NCBI GenBank assembly: GCA_023362775.1
Contig: JALMGJ010000004.1
Span: forward strand, 85,474,298 to 85,538,297
Length of the DNA stretch: 64,000 nt
DNA from: Charina bottae
Lineage: Eukaryota > Chordata > Lepidosauria > Squamata > Charinaidae
Direction of reading: 5' to 3'
The position numbers and the translations under genes were made by a program. This document shows positions 1-8,670 of this stretch, piece by piece. The notes beneath the pieces are model-generated. The model saw only the letters and a list, made by a program, of their open reading frames with translations. It had not been told where the DNA came from and did no database searches. Numbering within the stretch: the stretch's first letter is position 1; each line of letters starts with the position of its first letter.

Positions 1-476
1 CCAAGCAAGAGGCTATGGGAAAAACTGCAGGGATCCTCAATGTATAAATGTTTGCTCCTTCTTATCCAAACTCCTTATTCTAGCACCTCATTGAAAGTCA
101 GATGCTCCATTTGGGGGCATCTTTCTGGACGGGTTCCACCAAAAGAGGGGTAAGACAAGGTTGCATTCTAGTCCCCTTACTTTTCACTCTGTACATCAAT
201 TCAATGTTCGGGCTCTCTCATCTTCTAATCATCACTTTCCAATGTTAGCCGTTCGTGCAATTCCAGCCTTTCTATATGCATATGATGTAGTAATTTTGTC
301 TGTCTCCCAGGCAGGAATGAAAAGGACAGTGAGGGCATTGGCTTCCTATTGCCCAAAGGAACAACTTGTAGTAAATTATCCAAAAAAAAAAGTGCTAGTC
401 TTTGCACAACCAAACAGTAGGATGCACAAATGGCAAATTAATGGGACCCCAATAAAGAGGTACTTACTTATAAATA
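1..476 (+). mobile_element. Non-LTR retrotransposon, RT fragment (first half)
   Basis: Conceptual translation near 150-200 gives a VRQGCIL-type reverse transcriptase block followed by LLFTLYIN. Near 275-300 it gives FLYAYDVVILS, a decayed YADD catalytic box. The frame is broken, so this is a dead copy. It is cut at 476 by a SINE and resumes at 822 in the same family and orientation. The 3' half matches the copy in CHMP2B intron 4 (45085-46130). The clade is unresolved: it is neither the BovB, L2 nor CR1 type seen elsewhere in the window. The left end runs off the window. Confidence 0.75.
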
Positions 477-808
477 GGGGGTGTGGTGGCTCAGTGGGTA
501 AGACGCCAGGTTTGTCGATCAGAAGATCGCAAGTTCGGAGGTCCGAATCCCTAGCCCTGCGTGATGGAGTGAGCTCCCGCACTCGCCCCAGCTCTTACCA
601 ACCTAGCAATTCGAAAGCATGCAAATGCAAGTAGATTAATATGTACCACTTCGGTGGGTAGGTAACAGCATTCCGCATGCATCATGCTGGCCACATGACC
701 GTGGAAACGTCTTCGGACAACGCTGGCTCTTCGGCTAACAAACGGAGATGAGCACCGGCCCCTAGAGTCGGACACAAATGCACAACTGTGCGGGGAGAAC
801 CTTTACCT
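477..808 (+). mobile_element. tRNA-derived SINE, Sauria-SINE type, full length
   Basis: The head (about 484-560) is tRNA-like, with A-box-like GGCTCAGTGGGTAAGACG and B-box-like GTTCGGAGGTCCGAATCC. The body is followed by a tail containing CCTAGAGTCGGACAC and a GGTAAAGG-complement end. It is flanked by a 13-bp target duplication, TTACTTATAAATA, at 464-476 and 809-821, which fixes the borders. The AGAGTCGGACACGACTG motif in the tail resembles the extreme 3' end of the BovB LINEs in this window, consistent with mobilisation by BovB machinery. It is inserted into an older LINE. This is not a functional tRNA gene. Confidence 0.88.
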
Positions 809-821
809 TTACTTATAAATA

Positions 822-1936
822 TCTTGGGGTGCAGTTCTAGGCTTCCTTATCTTGGAACACACATTTCTCTTATCAAACAAGTGTTGCCCAATGTAACTCC
901 ACAGCTGTCTTAAGATTCTTCCTTTCAAAGGGGGCATATTTTGTTCCTGCAGCTTGCAATGTTTTTCTTGCTAAGGCTGTTTCCATGCTTCTTTATGGTA
1001 TTCAGATTTGCATTTTTACAAAATTTAATATTCTGGAAGGTGTCCAGTCCAAATTTATAAGAACTATACTTGTGGTTCCAAGATACATCAAGAAAGCTGC
1101 CTTACGGTTAGAGACAGGTTTAGTTTCTATTGGTGCCAGAGCCTATTTCCTTAATTTATGGTTAAAATTGATTTTTTTCCCCTGGCTCCACTATTTCTCA
1201 GACACCATTTTAAATCAACCTTGCTAACAAGAGCTCATAGCAAACCCCAGTCCTTAGGTCTCTCTTTGGAAAGCCTCTGCCCATTAGGGTTTGAAAATGT
1301 CAGCAGTCATCCTAAGCAATGTATCTGGAATATTGATTTTCAAACCAGTCTAAGCCTAGTGTCTTGCTCCACAGTTCATTGATTTTTCTCAGATGGGCAT
1401 CTGCCATCATCTTCTCTCTCCTCAATTCTAATTCTGAAATTTTGTCCGGCCTTCACCTTGGCTAGATTGGATGCACTACCCTCAGCAGTCCTGTGGGGGC
1501 AGTATAAAAACATTCCTTTTCAGTAGTGTTTCTGCCCAGGTAGGGATGGCTGTGTGGAATCCCTAAGCCACATGCTACTTTGTGGCTCTCTTTTACAGGG
1601 AATCTGAGAAGACATATATCTATCTATCTCATTTTAAAGAGCTACCATGGTTGAGAGCACAATGCTTATCTGTCACCTGGACCCTGACAAATCTTTCCAG
1701 GTTGCCTGGTTTTATGCCACCATTTGTGCCATCCATCCTACCTATGACTGAAGATTAGTACAAATTTGGGTGGTTGCCACTGTTATTTATATTATTGCTA
1801 CTTTATTATTTTATTTTATGTAATTTTATTGTATTTTATGTCTACTTTTTAGTTTTATTGATTATAGGTTTATGTATTTTTACTGTAGTGTTCTCTGGCC
1901 TAAATGCCATAATAAAGGTTTTGATTTGATTTGAAT
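822..1936 (+). mobile_element. Non-LTR retrotransposon, 3' half
   Basis: This continues the LINE interrupted by the SINE. Residues encoded at 985-1200 (LEGVQSKFIRTI, then RLETGLVSIGARAYFLNLWLKL) align by eye with LERVQSKFLRAIF and RREAGLSKVETGAW in the copy at 45085-46130. The 3' end (about 1890-1936) is GCCATAATAAAGG followed by TTGATTTGATTTGAA. The related copy ends with GACCGTAATAAAG, so this looks like the true 3' terminus. Multiple stops and frameshifts are present. Confidence 0.7.
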
Positions 1937-3410
1937 GCCCTCCCAGTAAAGCACAGCTCCACACACAGTATTGCATTATGGCCAGCCTTGCAGCAACACT
2001 CATGAATCAGTTATTTTATTTTCAGTTCTTTTAGTTATCTCACTAAATAACAATAGTAAGCACATCTTGGGACCATAACTAAAGTTTCCTATATCCATAC
2101 TATTAATCTCTCTAATCACTTCTGTCCAGATTCTTTGTACAACTTTGTGCAACTATACATGCATATAGGTGCCCTTTACTTCAATTCACAGGACCACCAT
2201 ATATGCATATGGGTGCCCTTTGCTTCACTGTACTTCCAACATTTACTGTATATGGGTTTATATGAGAGTTCTGTAATAGAGTAAATAGAGGGAGATCCAA
2301 TGAAGAACTAGAAGAAATGGAAATTCCCTCCTCTTGCTGTCCTTAGTCAAGAGAAGGAAGAGGTAGAAAAGCTTAAAACAGGATAGATCTCCCCAGTTCC
2401 AGCTGCCAGAAAATAAAGGAACCACCCACAACCAGAAAGGTCAAGAAGAAGCACTTAATGGACCCAGCTTCCAAGGGGTAGGGAAATATAGTGAGGGAGG
2501 TGGTTTAAGGGCTGAAGCTGCCCAGGCAGGAACTGTTATGTAAGTGCCTCACCCAAGGCCACCCAGGTGAACTTCTGCATTTACTCAGAAGGGAGAAGCC
2601 ATGAGTTTAAATTTTGGTGCATAGATATACAAAAGCTTTTAATCTTTTGCTCTGCAGCTGGAAATCAATTGATGTGTTAAAAGCTTCATCCTTGTCCACA
2701 GTACAATTCAAATCTACCCAAGTCATGTCTGAGAATCTTCAAACCAAATGCTGAATAAGGGGTTAAATGTTTAGTAAACTGTGATTTACTGGGCCCTGGT
2801 AAGACTGTCATAATGTCCCTTAATTCACATAACTTACATAGAAATCTGTTGAGTTAAACCCAGATAAAACTGGACACTATACAGAATATCTGTATAGTGT
2901 TTTAACAACATAAATTTACTAACAAGCTCATCCTCTTGGTGAGAATTCTTAGGGAGGGATTTCAAGTGACATTAACCACATTTACAATGAAATATATCAG
3001 CAAGGTTGTTTGCAAAACTATAAGAATTTTTTTAAAAGCTATAAACCTCCCAGAATTGTTGGATGTTGGGTGGCATATATAAACAATAAAAATAAATAAC
3101 AATTCAATTAAAACAAAGCTAGTTCAGGAACATGGAATGTTGAATGTAGGCAAAAAAGCCAGAAGAGAAAGAGTCTGGTTTTGTGCCCTATGCTGTTAAT
3201 TCTTATTGTAAGATCCTTAATACACATAAACATGAAAATTCTGATCACTTTTATATATGGCAAAAATCTCCTATTTTTGAGCATCAGATATGCATGGTCA
3301 GTGAGTGTTTCCTGATTTTCATTATAAATAGCTACTTATTACAAACTGAGGAGAATCAGTAAATTGCGTTCCTACAGCAAAAGATAAGCATTTGTTATTT
3401 TGGGTGCAGC
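1937..3410. other. Unannotated AT-rich intergenic DNA
   Basis: I see no coding exon or recognisable element here. There is a short direct duplication near 2160 and 2206 (variants of GCATATAGGTGCCCTTTACT) and a short palindrome at 2874-2900, listed separately. The stretch near 2545-2570 (CACCCAAGGCCACCCAGGTGA) resembles an inverted SINE core but is too short to assign. Confidence 0.5.
2874..2900. repeat. 27-bp perfect palindrome (12-bp arms)
   Basis: ACACTATACAGA, a 3-bp spacer ATA, and the exact reverse complement TCTGTATAGTGT. It could form a hairpin. No larger element was recognised around it. Confidence 0.85.
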
Positions 3411-3689
3411 TTCCTCCCCCTCCTCCCCCTCCTCCCCCTCCTCCCCCTCCTCCCCCTCCTCCTCCTCCTCTTCTTCTTCTTCTTCTTCTTCTTCTTCTTC
3501 TTCTTCTTCTTCTTCTTCTTCTTCTTCTTCCTCCTCCTCCTCCTCCTCCTCCTCCTCCTCCTCCTCCTCCTCCTCCTCCTCTTCTTCTTCTCCTTCTTCT
3601 TTTTCTTCTTCTTCCTCTGCTTCTGCTTCTGCTTCTCCTGCTTCTGCTCCTGCTCCTGCTCCTCTTCCTCCTCCTCTTCCTCCTCCTCC
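3411..3689. repeat. Polypyrimidine tract (CCT/CTT)n
   Basis: About 280 bp made almost wholly of CCT, CTT and CCCCCT triplet-like units on the + strand (GAA/GGA on the other). It abuts the 5' target duplication of the hAT element at 3698. The long Ser/Leu/Pro and Glu/Arg open frames across it are artefacts of the repeat. Confidence 0.95.
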
Positions 3690-3697
3690 TTCTATAC

Positions 3698-4268
3698 CAG
3701 GGGTGGGCAACGTCCGGCCCACGGGCCGTAAAAGGCCCGTGAAAGGAATTTGTCTGGCCCATGGCAGTGGGCACGGCAGGGCGTGGAAGCAGTGGGCATG
3801 CTGAGCGTGGTGGCTGGCGTGGCGGCAGGCATGGCGGGCATGGCGGCAGCGGGCAAGGCAGCAGGCATGGTGGGCGTGGCGGTGGCGGGCGCAGCAGTGG
3901 GCATGCTGGGCGTGGCGGCGGGTTCGGCAGCAGGCATGGCGGGTGTGGTGGCAGCCGCGGTGGGCACAGGCGCTGCAGCGGGTGTAGCGGGGGCGTGGCA
4001 GGGGCGGCAGGGGCGGCAGGGGCAGGCATGGCGCTGGGTGTGGTGGCCCCCAGGGTGCGTGATTGGCTCCCGCCCGCAAACCCCGCCCCCTTCCGTGCGA
4101 TTGGCTCCCGCCCGCAAACCCCGCCCCCTTCCATGTGATTGGCTCCCACCCACAAACTCCGCCCCCTTCCACGCGATTGGCTCCCGCCTGCAAACCCCAC
4201 CCCCGGCCCTCGAGTGATGTTATAAATGTCAAAATGGCCCTTGGCATAAAAAAGGTTCCCCACCCCTG
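3698..4268. mobile_element. Non-autonomous hAT element with internal minisatellites
   Basis: The ends are CAGGGGTGGGCAAC and the inverted GGTTCCCCACCCCTG. A perfect 8-bp target duplication, TTCTATAC, lies at 3690-3697 and 4269-4276, diagnostic of hAT insertion. The interior is very GC-rich: a degenerate GGCGGGCATGG-type repeat (about 3780-4030), then a four-unit 38-bp array (4058-4211). No transposase is encoded. The open frames inside are repeat artefacts. Confidence 0.9.
4058..4211. repeat. 38-bp minisatellite, 4 units, CCAAT/GC-box-like
   Basis: Each unit carries GATTGGCTCCCGCC (an inverted CCAAT box) followed by CAAACCCCGCCCCCTT (GC-box-like). The units differ by a few transitions. Related arrays occur in the hAT elements at 13473 and 32225. 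Confidence 0.85.
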
Positions 4269-4276
4269 TTCTATAC

Positions 4277-4337
4277 AAACATTTTTTGGACCACTGTAGT
4301 TACAAGCAAGTATAGTGTGGAGTTGAAAAAAATACCC

Positions 4338-4377
<40 letters not shown>

Positions 4378-5571
4378 TTAATATTCCCCCATGTCACCCA
4401 AACGTATAGCAGAACAGGCTTTTTGTAAAGAGGCTGTCTTTCCTGCAGTGCTTAATGAAATGAACATGTAACTGCGGCACAAGCTTCTAATCCCTTCATT
4501 AGAGCAAAACCAATTTCCTTTTCAAGTCTTCCAAGGAATATTTTATGCATACATTTGTATATATTCTGTTTCTATTGCATAATTATGCTGTAAGGTTCTT
4601 ATATTTATTAAACCACCTCAGCAACAAGGGAGAAAAGAAAACCAGTAAGCCGTAGCAGCAAAGAATCTCCTCTCATCATACAGCTTCCCAAAGCTAATTT
4701 ACAACACACTGTTTTCACTTTATGAAGAGAAATGATAATATTTTTCTTTGTTGATAAGATGAAATCTGAAGGGATGTCCTACTGAAGGACTAGCTCTCCT
4801 TAATGCCCTTAGTCTTCCCTCATTATGCTCTCTGGTCCCATGATAGAAGCATTAATTTGACACAGCTGAATAATGCTACCTATGTTCCTTGCACAACACG
4901 CTCAGTGCCTGAGGCAGGGCTTCCTCCATTTGAAACTGAGGCCAGAAGACTACCCATAAATCCAGTGCCATACAAGGAGCAATTAAGCTACAAGTTCTCT
5001 CGCTGTGAGCAGTTTAGCAGATGTGCCTAATAAATTATTTTATTATATTTATTTCTTTTTGGCTTTAGATGCTAGCATGACTATGTTTTTAGGTAATTAA
5101 TAGGTGCTAATTCTGTAATTCTAAAAGCTATGTTGTACTTCAAATAATCATACTCTCTGCATCAATCTTAATAATTTCCCTCTGACAAACAGTGCCTTAA
5201 AGATGGAGAAGTAAACCAAAGATTATGTTCACTTGTTCAGGGTTATTCATCAATTCAGTAGCATGGGGGAATTGGATAAAAGGCATCCTGATCTTAGCCC
5301 ACTTTTTGTGACTGACAAACTGCCCTTTGTCAAAAGTTTGTTTTGTATCCAGAATGACCTTGAATACTGTAAATTATACAAATTATTTAATGCAAGATTT
5401 TATTCACTTTATGAACTGCTGCTCTTGACCCTACAACAATGTAAGTGCTGAACACTTTTAATTGTAAACTATTTTTGTAACCAGTTAGTTAGCCTAGTAA
5501 ATATATATCTCTAATACAGAATTTAGAAATTTTCCAATGGTCAACAATTATTTTATGTTATTTTTGTATTT
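4277..5571. other. Unannotated intergenic DNA with (ATT)n microsatellite
   Basis: A (TTA/ATT)n run lies at about 4338-4375. Otherwise I see no exon or classifiable repeat in this AT-rich stretch. Confidence 0.5.
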
Positions 5572-5579
5572 AAATATAG

Positions 5580-5713
5580 CAGTGGTCCTCAACCTCAGGA
5601 ACTTTAAGATGCATGGACTTCAACTCCCAGAATTCCCCAGACAGCATGCTGTTGGGGAAATTCTGGGAGTTGAAGTCCACCCAGTTTAAAGTTCCTAAGG
5701 TTGAGAAACACTG
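5580..5713. mobile_element. hAT MITE, 134 bp, foldback
   Basis: The ends are CAGTGGTCCTCAACC and the inverted GGTTGAGAAACACTG. A perfect 8-bp target duplication, AAATATAG, lies at 5572-5579 and 5714-5721. The interior is also palindromic: CTTCAACTCCCAGAATT is repeated in inverted form, so the whole element folds back. A second, shorter member lies at 12872. Confidence 0.93.
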
Positions 5714-5734
5714 AAATATAGGATATTGCTTTAT

Positions 5735-6171
5735 AGAATCATAGGATTGGAAGGGATCTTAGTGCTGTTTTACTCCAACCTTCTGCCCAGGGCAGGGATC
5801 CTCATTCCATCCCAGACAAATGGCTGTCCAATCTTTTCCTAAATACTTCCAGTGATGGAGCACCCAAAACTTCAGGAAGCGGGCTGTTCTTCTGCTTCAT
5901 AGTTCTCCCAGTCAGGAAATTCCTCCTTATAGGAATAAGGCTGGTACCCATTGGTTCTTGGCTTACACTCAGATGCTACAGAGAATAAATCTACACCTGA
6001 TGTCCTGTGACATCTCTTCATGTTTTGGAAGTTTGTTATCATTTCTCTCCTTAGCCTTCTCTTCTTTAGGCTAAGTTCCTTTAACCACTCTTCATACTCA
6101 TCATAGGATTTAGCTTCCAAGGCTCTTACCATCTTTCTTGCTCTTCTCTGCACACTTTCCATCATTTTTGT
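5735..6171 (-). mobile_element. CR1 LINE, 5'-truncated 3' end
   Basis: The - strand encodes ESVQRRARKMVRALE, LSLKKRRLRREMITNF and DLFSVASE. These match the C-terminal region of classic CR1 reverse transcriptase (QRRATKM, LEKRRLRGDL, LFS blocks). The terminal TAGAATCATAGGATTGGAAGGG sense (about 5735-5757, reversed) is the typical CR1 3' end. The longest frame is 97 residues. Confidence 0.85.
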
Positions 6172-6394
6172 TATTACAATTTAAACTTTGAACCGAGAGG
6201 AAGAGTAAACACATTACAAAACTGGATTAACATAAAGTAGTGTTATCTGTATTTACTCTTCCTCTGGTGGTTCAGCAGATAAATAAAATTATGGTTCATT
6301 TTTCAGAATCCTGAACAGGAATATTCAACTCTGCATAACTTTGTGACAACTTATATTTGTGATTACTTTCTTTGATTACTTGGTTGTCATAAAA

Positions 6395-6490
6395 GATCAG
6401 GAGTCTGGTAATCCTTTTCTGACTAACAAATTTTATTAAAAGGCATAAGCTTTTGTGAACGACAATTCACTTCACCAGATGCATTTGGTT
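6395..6490 (-). mobile_element. Penelope-like element terminal relic with degraded hammerhead motif
   Basis: On the - strand it reads CATCTGGTGAAGTGAA, then TTCACAAAAGCTTATGCC, then a TAATAAAATTTGTTAGTC segment. This layout is that of Penelope-like pLTR hammerheads: CTGANGA, stem II, GAAA. Here CTGATGA is CTGGTGA (6472-6478) and GAAA is AAAA (6451-6454). The stem II arms GTGAA/TTCAC still pair (6455-6459 and 6466-6470). The family assignment is from known amniote Penelope termini and is inferred. Confidence 0.55.
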
Positions 6491-6863
6491 GTCGTAGTCA
6501 TTTGAGTAGGTTCACTACCCGAAACGACGATGTCAACAAATAGTGCAAGTCCACAAAGCAGTCCATGTTTTCTTTGGTGTGTCCTTAAGACTCTCTGTTG
6601 GTTGTTTCTAGCAATTAGCAGGTGGCCTTATCCTTGCAGGTTGCTAGGCCTAGAGGAGGAGCAGCTCTGAAGTTTCCAAATTTCGGGTCTTTCACTGTCA
6701 ACATTTTGCCTGCTGTTTGCAGTAGAGGATCTAGGCTAAACCTCTTGTAGTGCTGGTGACCATTTGGCTATTCATGTATCTTGCAATTGCCATAGGTTTT
6801 TCTTTCTTTTCAAGAAACATCCCACAAACTACCTGACAGTCAGGTAACAAGTTTGTGGAAACT

Positions 6864-6962
6864 CTTATTTATTTATTATTTATTTATTTATTTATTTATT
6901 ATTCAAATTTATTCCCCGCCCATCTCCCATGCAAGGGACTCTGGGCGGGTTACAATAAATAA
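6864..6962 (-). mobile_element. L2-type LINE 3' tail fragment
   Basis: (TTTA)n followed by CCCGCCCATCTCCC and GGACTCTGGGCGGGTTACAA. In reverse this is the terminal hairpin-like tail seen at the 3' end of the L2 copy at 55260-55345 (accgcccagagtc...gggcggt...aataaataaa). Confidence 0.7.
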
Positions 6963-7464
6963 CTCTAATAATCAAACTCTTGATTATTAAAAGGAAGATA
7001 AAGGTCTCAACTGTAAGACATAATGAGGATTTGCAACATGCTGCAGTGTTGAATGTTCCTGTTGGATTTTGGACATCCAAACATACTCTATTTTGGAAAC
7101 TCTACTCCCTTCCCCTCTTCTAATGTTTTTCAATTTTTCTATCCTCAACTGTTAGCATAACATTTATCATACTCAATCCTCATTGCATGTAGCAAGAATG
7201 GGGGGGGGGGGAGTAGGGAAGACAGGGATAGGAGAGTTGTGGCGCACTCATCCAGTGCTAACTTATTTATTTTCCAATCTATGCTACAGCTATGGCATTT
7301 CTTAGTGGTCTTCCATCCAAGCATCAACCAATACTAATTCTGCTTAGCTATTTTCAAGATCAGCTATGTCAGCTGTGCTATCCTTTGTTGTGACAAAGTG
7401 AGATAATGGTATAAATAATAGTTGGCTATTTTGTGGTGTCCCATATAACTACTAATCTAGTCCA

Positions 7465-7560
7465 ATATTTATTTATTTTATTTATTTATCATATTTATAT
7501 CCCACCTATCTCCCTTTCAAGGAGGGACCAATATGCTTAGATTTTCAGTCAGCCAAGGTT
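7465..7560 (-). mobile_element. L2-type LINE 3' tail fragment
   Basis: (TTTA)n then TATCCCACCTATCTCCC and AAGGAGGGACCAATATGC. This is a diverged version of the inverted L2 tail. No coding part is attached. Confidence 0.5.
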
Positions 7561-8000
7561 CGCCAAGTGCTGTTTCCTTTTTGGGCCATATCAAGGCTAA
7601 TTCCATACATTACATAGGATCATGGGCGAAGAAATGATATTGGAATTGAGGTCTAAGCAAATGTAGTATGACATATAAAATCCTATTTTAAAACATCTGA
7701 GACACCCTAAAATCAAGAATCTTTCCATTATTCCCATATGAATTAATAAACACAACAGAGTAAGAATGGTTTTAGAATTTAGCTAACTTAGCAAGTTATA
7801 ATGAAACTAATTAGGCAATTATCAACAAGAGAACTACTGTGTGAAATATCCTACTCAGCAGAAATGTGAATGAAATGTTTAGCTCCATTGCTGTAATAGC
7901 ACCACAGAACAGCTATGTTATAACAGCCTTCCCCAACCTATTGTTCTTTAGATTTAGTTTCAATAATGCCCAATGAAATATAATTTTTATATCTATCTTC

Positions 8001-8001
<1 letters not shown>

Positions 8002-8033
<32 letters not shown>
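8002..8033. repeat. (CA)n microsatellite
   Basis: About 16 CA dinucleotides in a row. Confidence 0.95.
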
Positions 8034-8034
<1 letters not shown>

Positions 8035-8369
8035 ATTCTGCTATTTCTAATAGTCCTATTAGACAGGATTTAGTATTTGCCAAAAAAAAAAAAGGAATAG
8101 GAAAATATATTATAGAGCTAGAGAAAAAGCAATTGCTTGTTCAAGGAAGTCTCAAGTGCTAATGAAAGGTGAATTAAGTGTCCCTCCCTTTTTAGCACTA
8201 TGAATCTTTTAATTTTTTTTAAGTCTCCCTTACTAGCACTAACAGGAACAAATAGTTGTGTAATCCTCAACCACATGTTGGGGAAATGGTTGGGCTTTGG
8301 AGCTATAGCTCCAAACCAATCCACCTCATACTACACCATCCCTGAAATGCCCCATTTAGGGTCCTAGTT

Positions 8370-8376
8370 TGTTTGT

Positions 8377-8416
<40 letters not shown>

Positions 8417-8455
8417 TTTATATAACCGCCCATCTCCCCCAACGGGGAACTCTAG
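8370..8455 (-). mobile_element. L2-type LINE 3' tail with (TTTA)n
   Basis: A (TTTA)n run then TTTATATAACCGCCCATCTC and AACGGGGAACTCT, the inverted L2 3' terminus. It is truncated to under 90 bp. Confidence 0.7.
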
Positions 8456-8620
8456 TACTACTAGTACTAGTAGAGTCACAAATTTGTCCTATGTATTTCT
8501 AAAAACATTGTTTTTAGATACGATCCTACTCAATCTTGCTGCAACCAAAATATTGGTATTATAATAATCCCAACTATGTTTTTATTAACTTTAGGATTAA
8601 ATATTTAATTAAAAACAAAG

Positions 8621-8668
<48 letters not shown>
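8621..8668. repeat. (GATA)n microsatellite
   Basis: About twelve GATA units. Confidence 0.95.

Positions 8669-8670
<2 letters not shown>

Noticed and set aside
484..560. tRNA-like sequence as a tRNA gene
   Set aside because: It is the head of a SINE flanked by a target duplication. The cloverleaf is imperfect and the sequence runs straight into the SINE body.
4058..4211. Regular 38-bp repeats that might suggest a CRISPR array
   Set aside because: The units are contiguous with no unique spacers, they sit inside a hAT element, and the genome is vertebrate.
3322..4397. Open frames of 318 and 341 residues (poly-Glu, poly-Arg, Gly-rich) across 3322-4397
   Set aside because: They are translations of the CCT/CTT tract and the GC-rich hAT minisatellites, with no splice sites or conserved domains.
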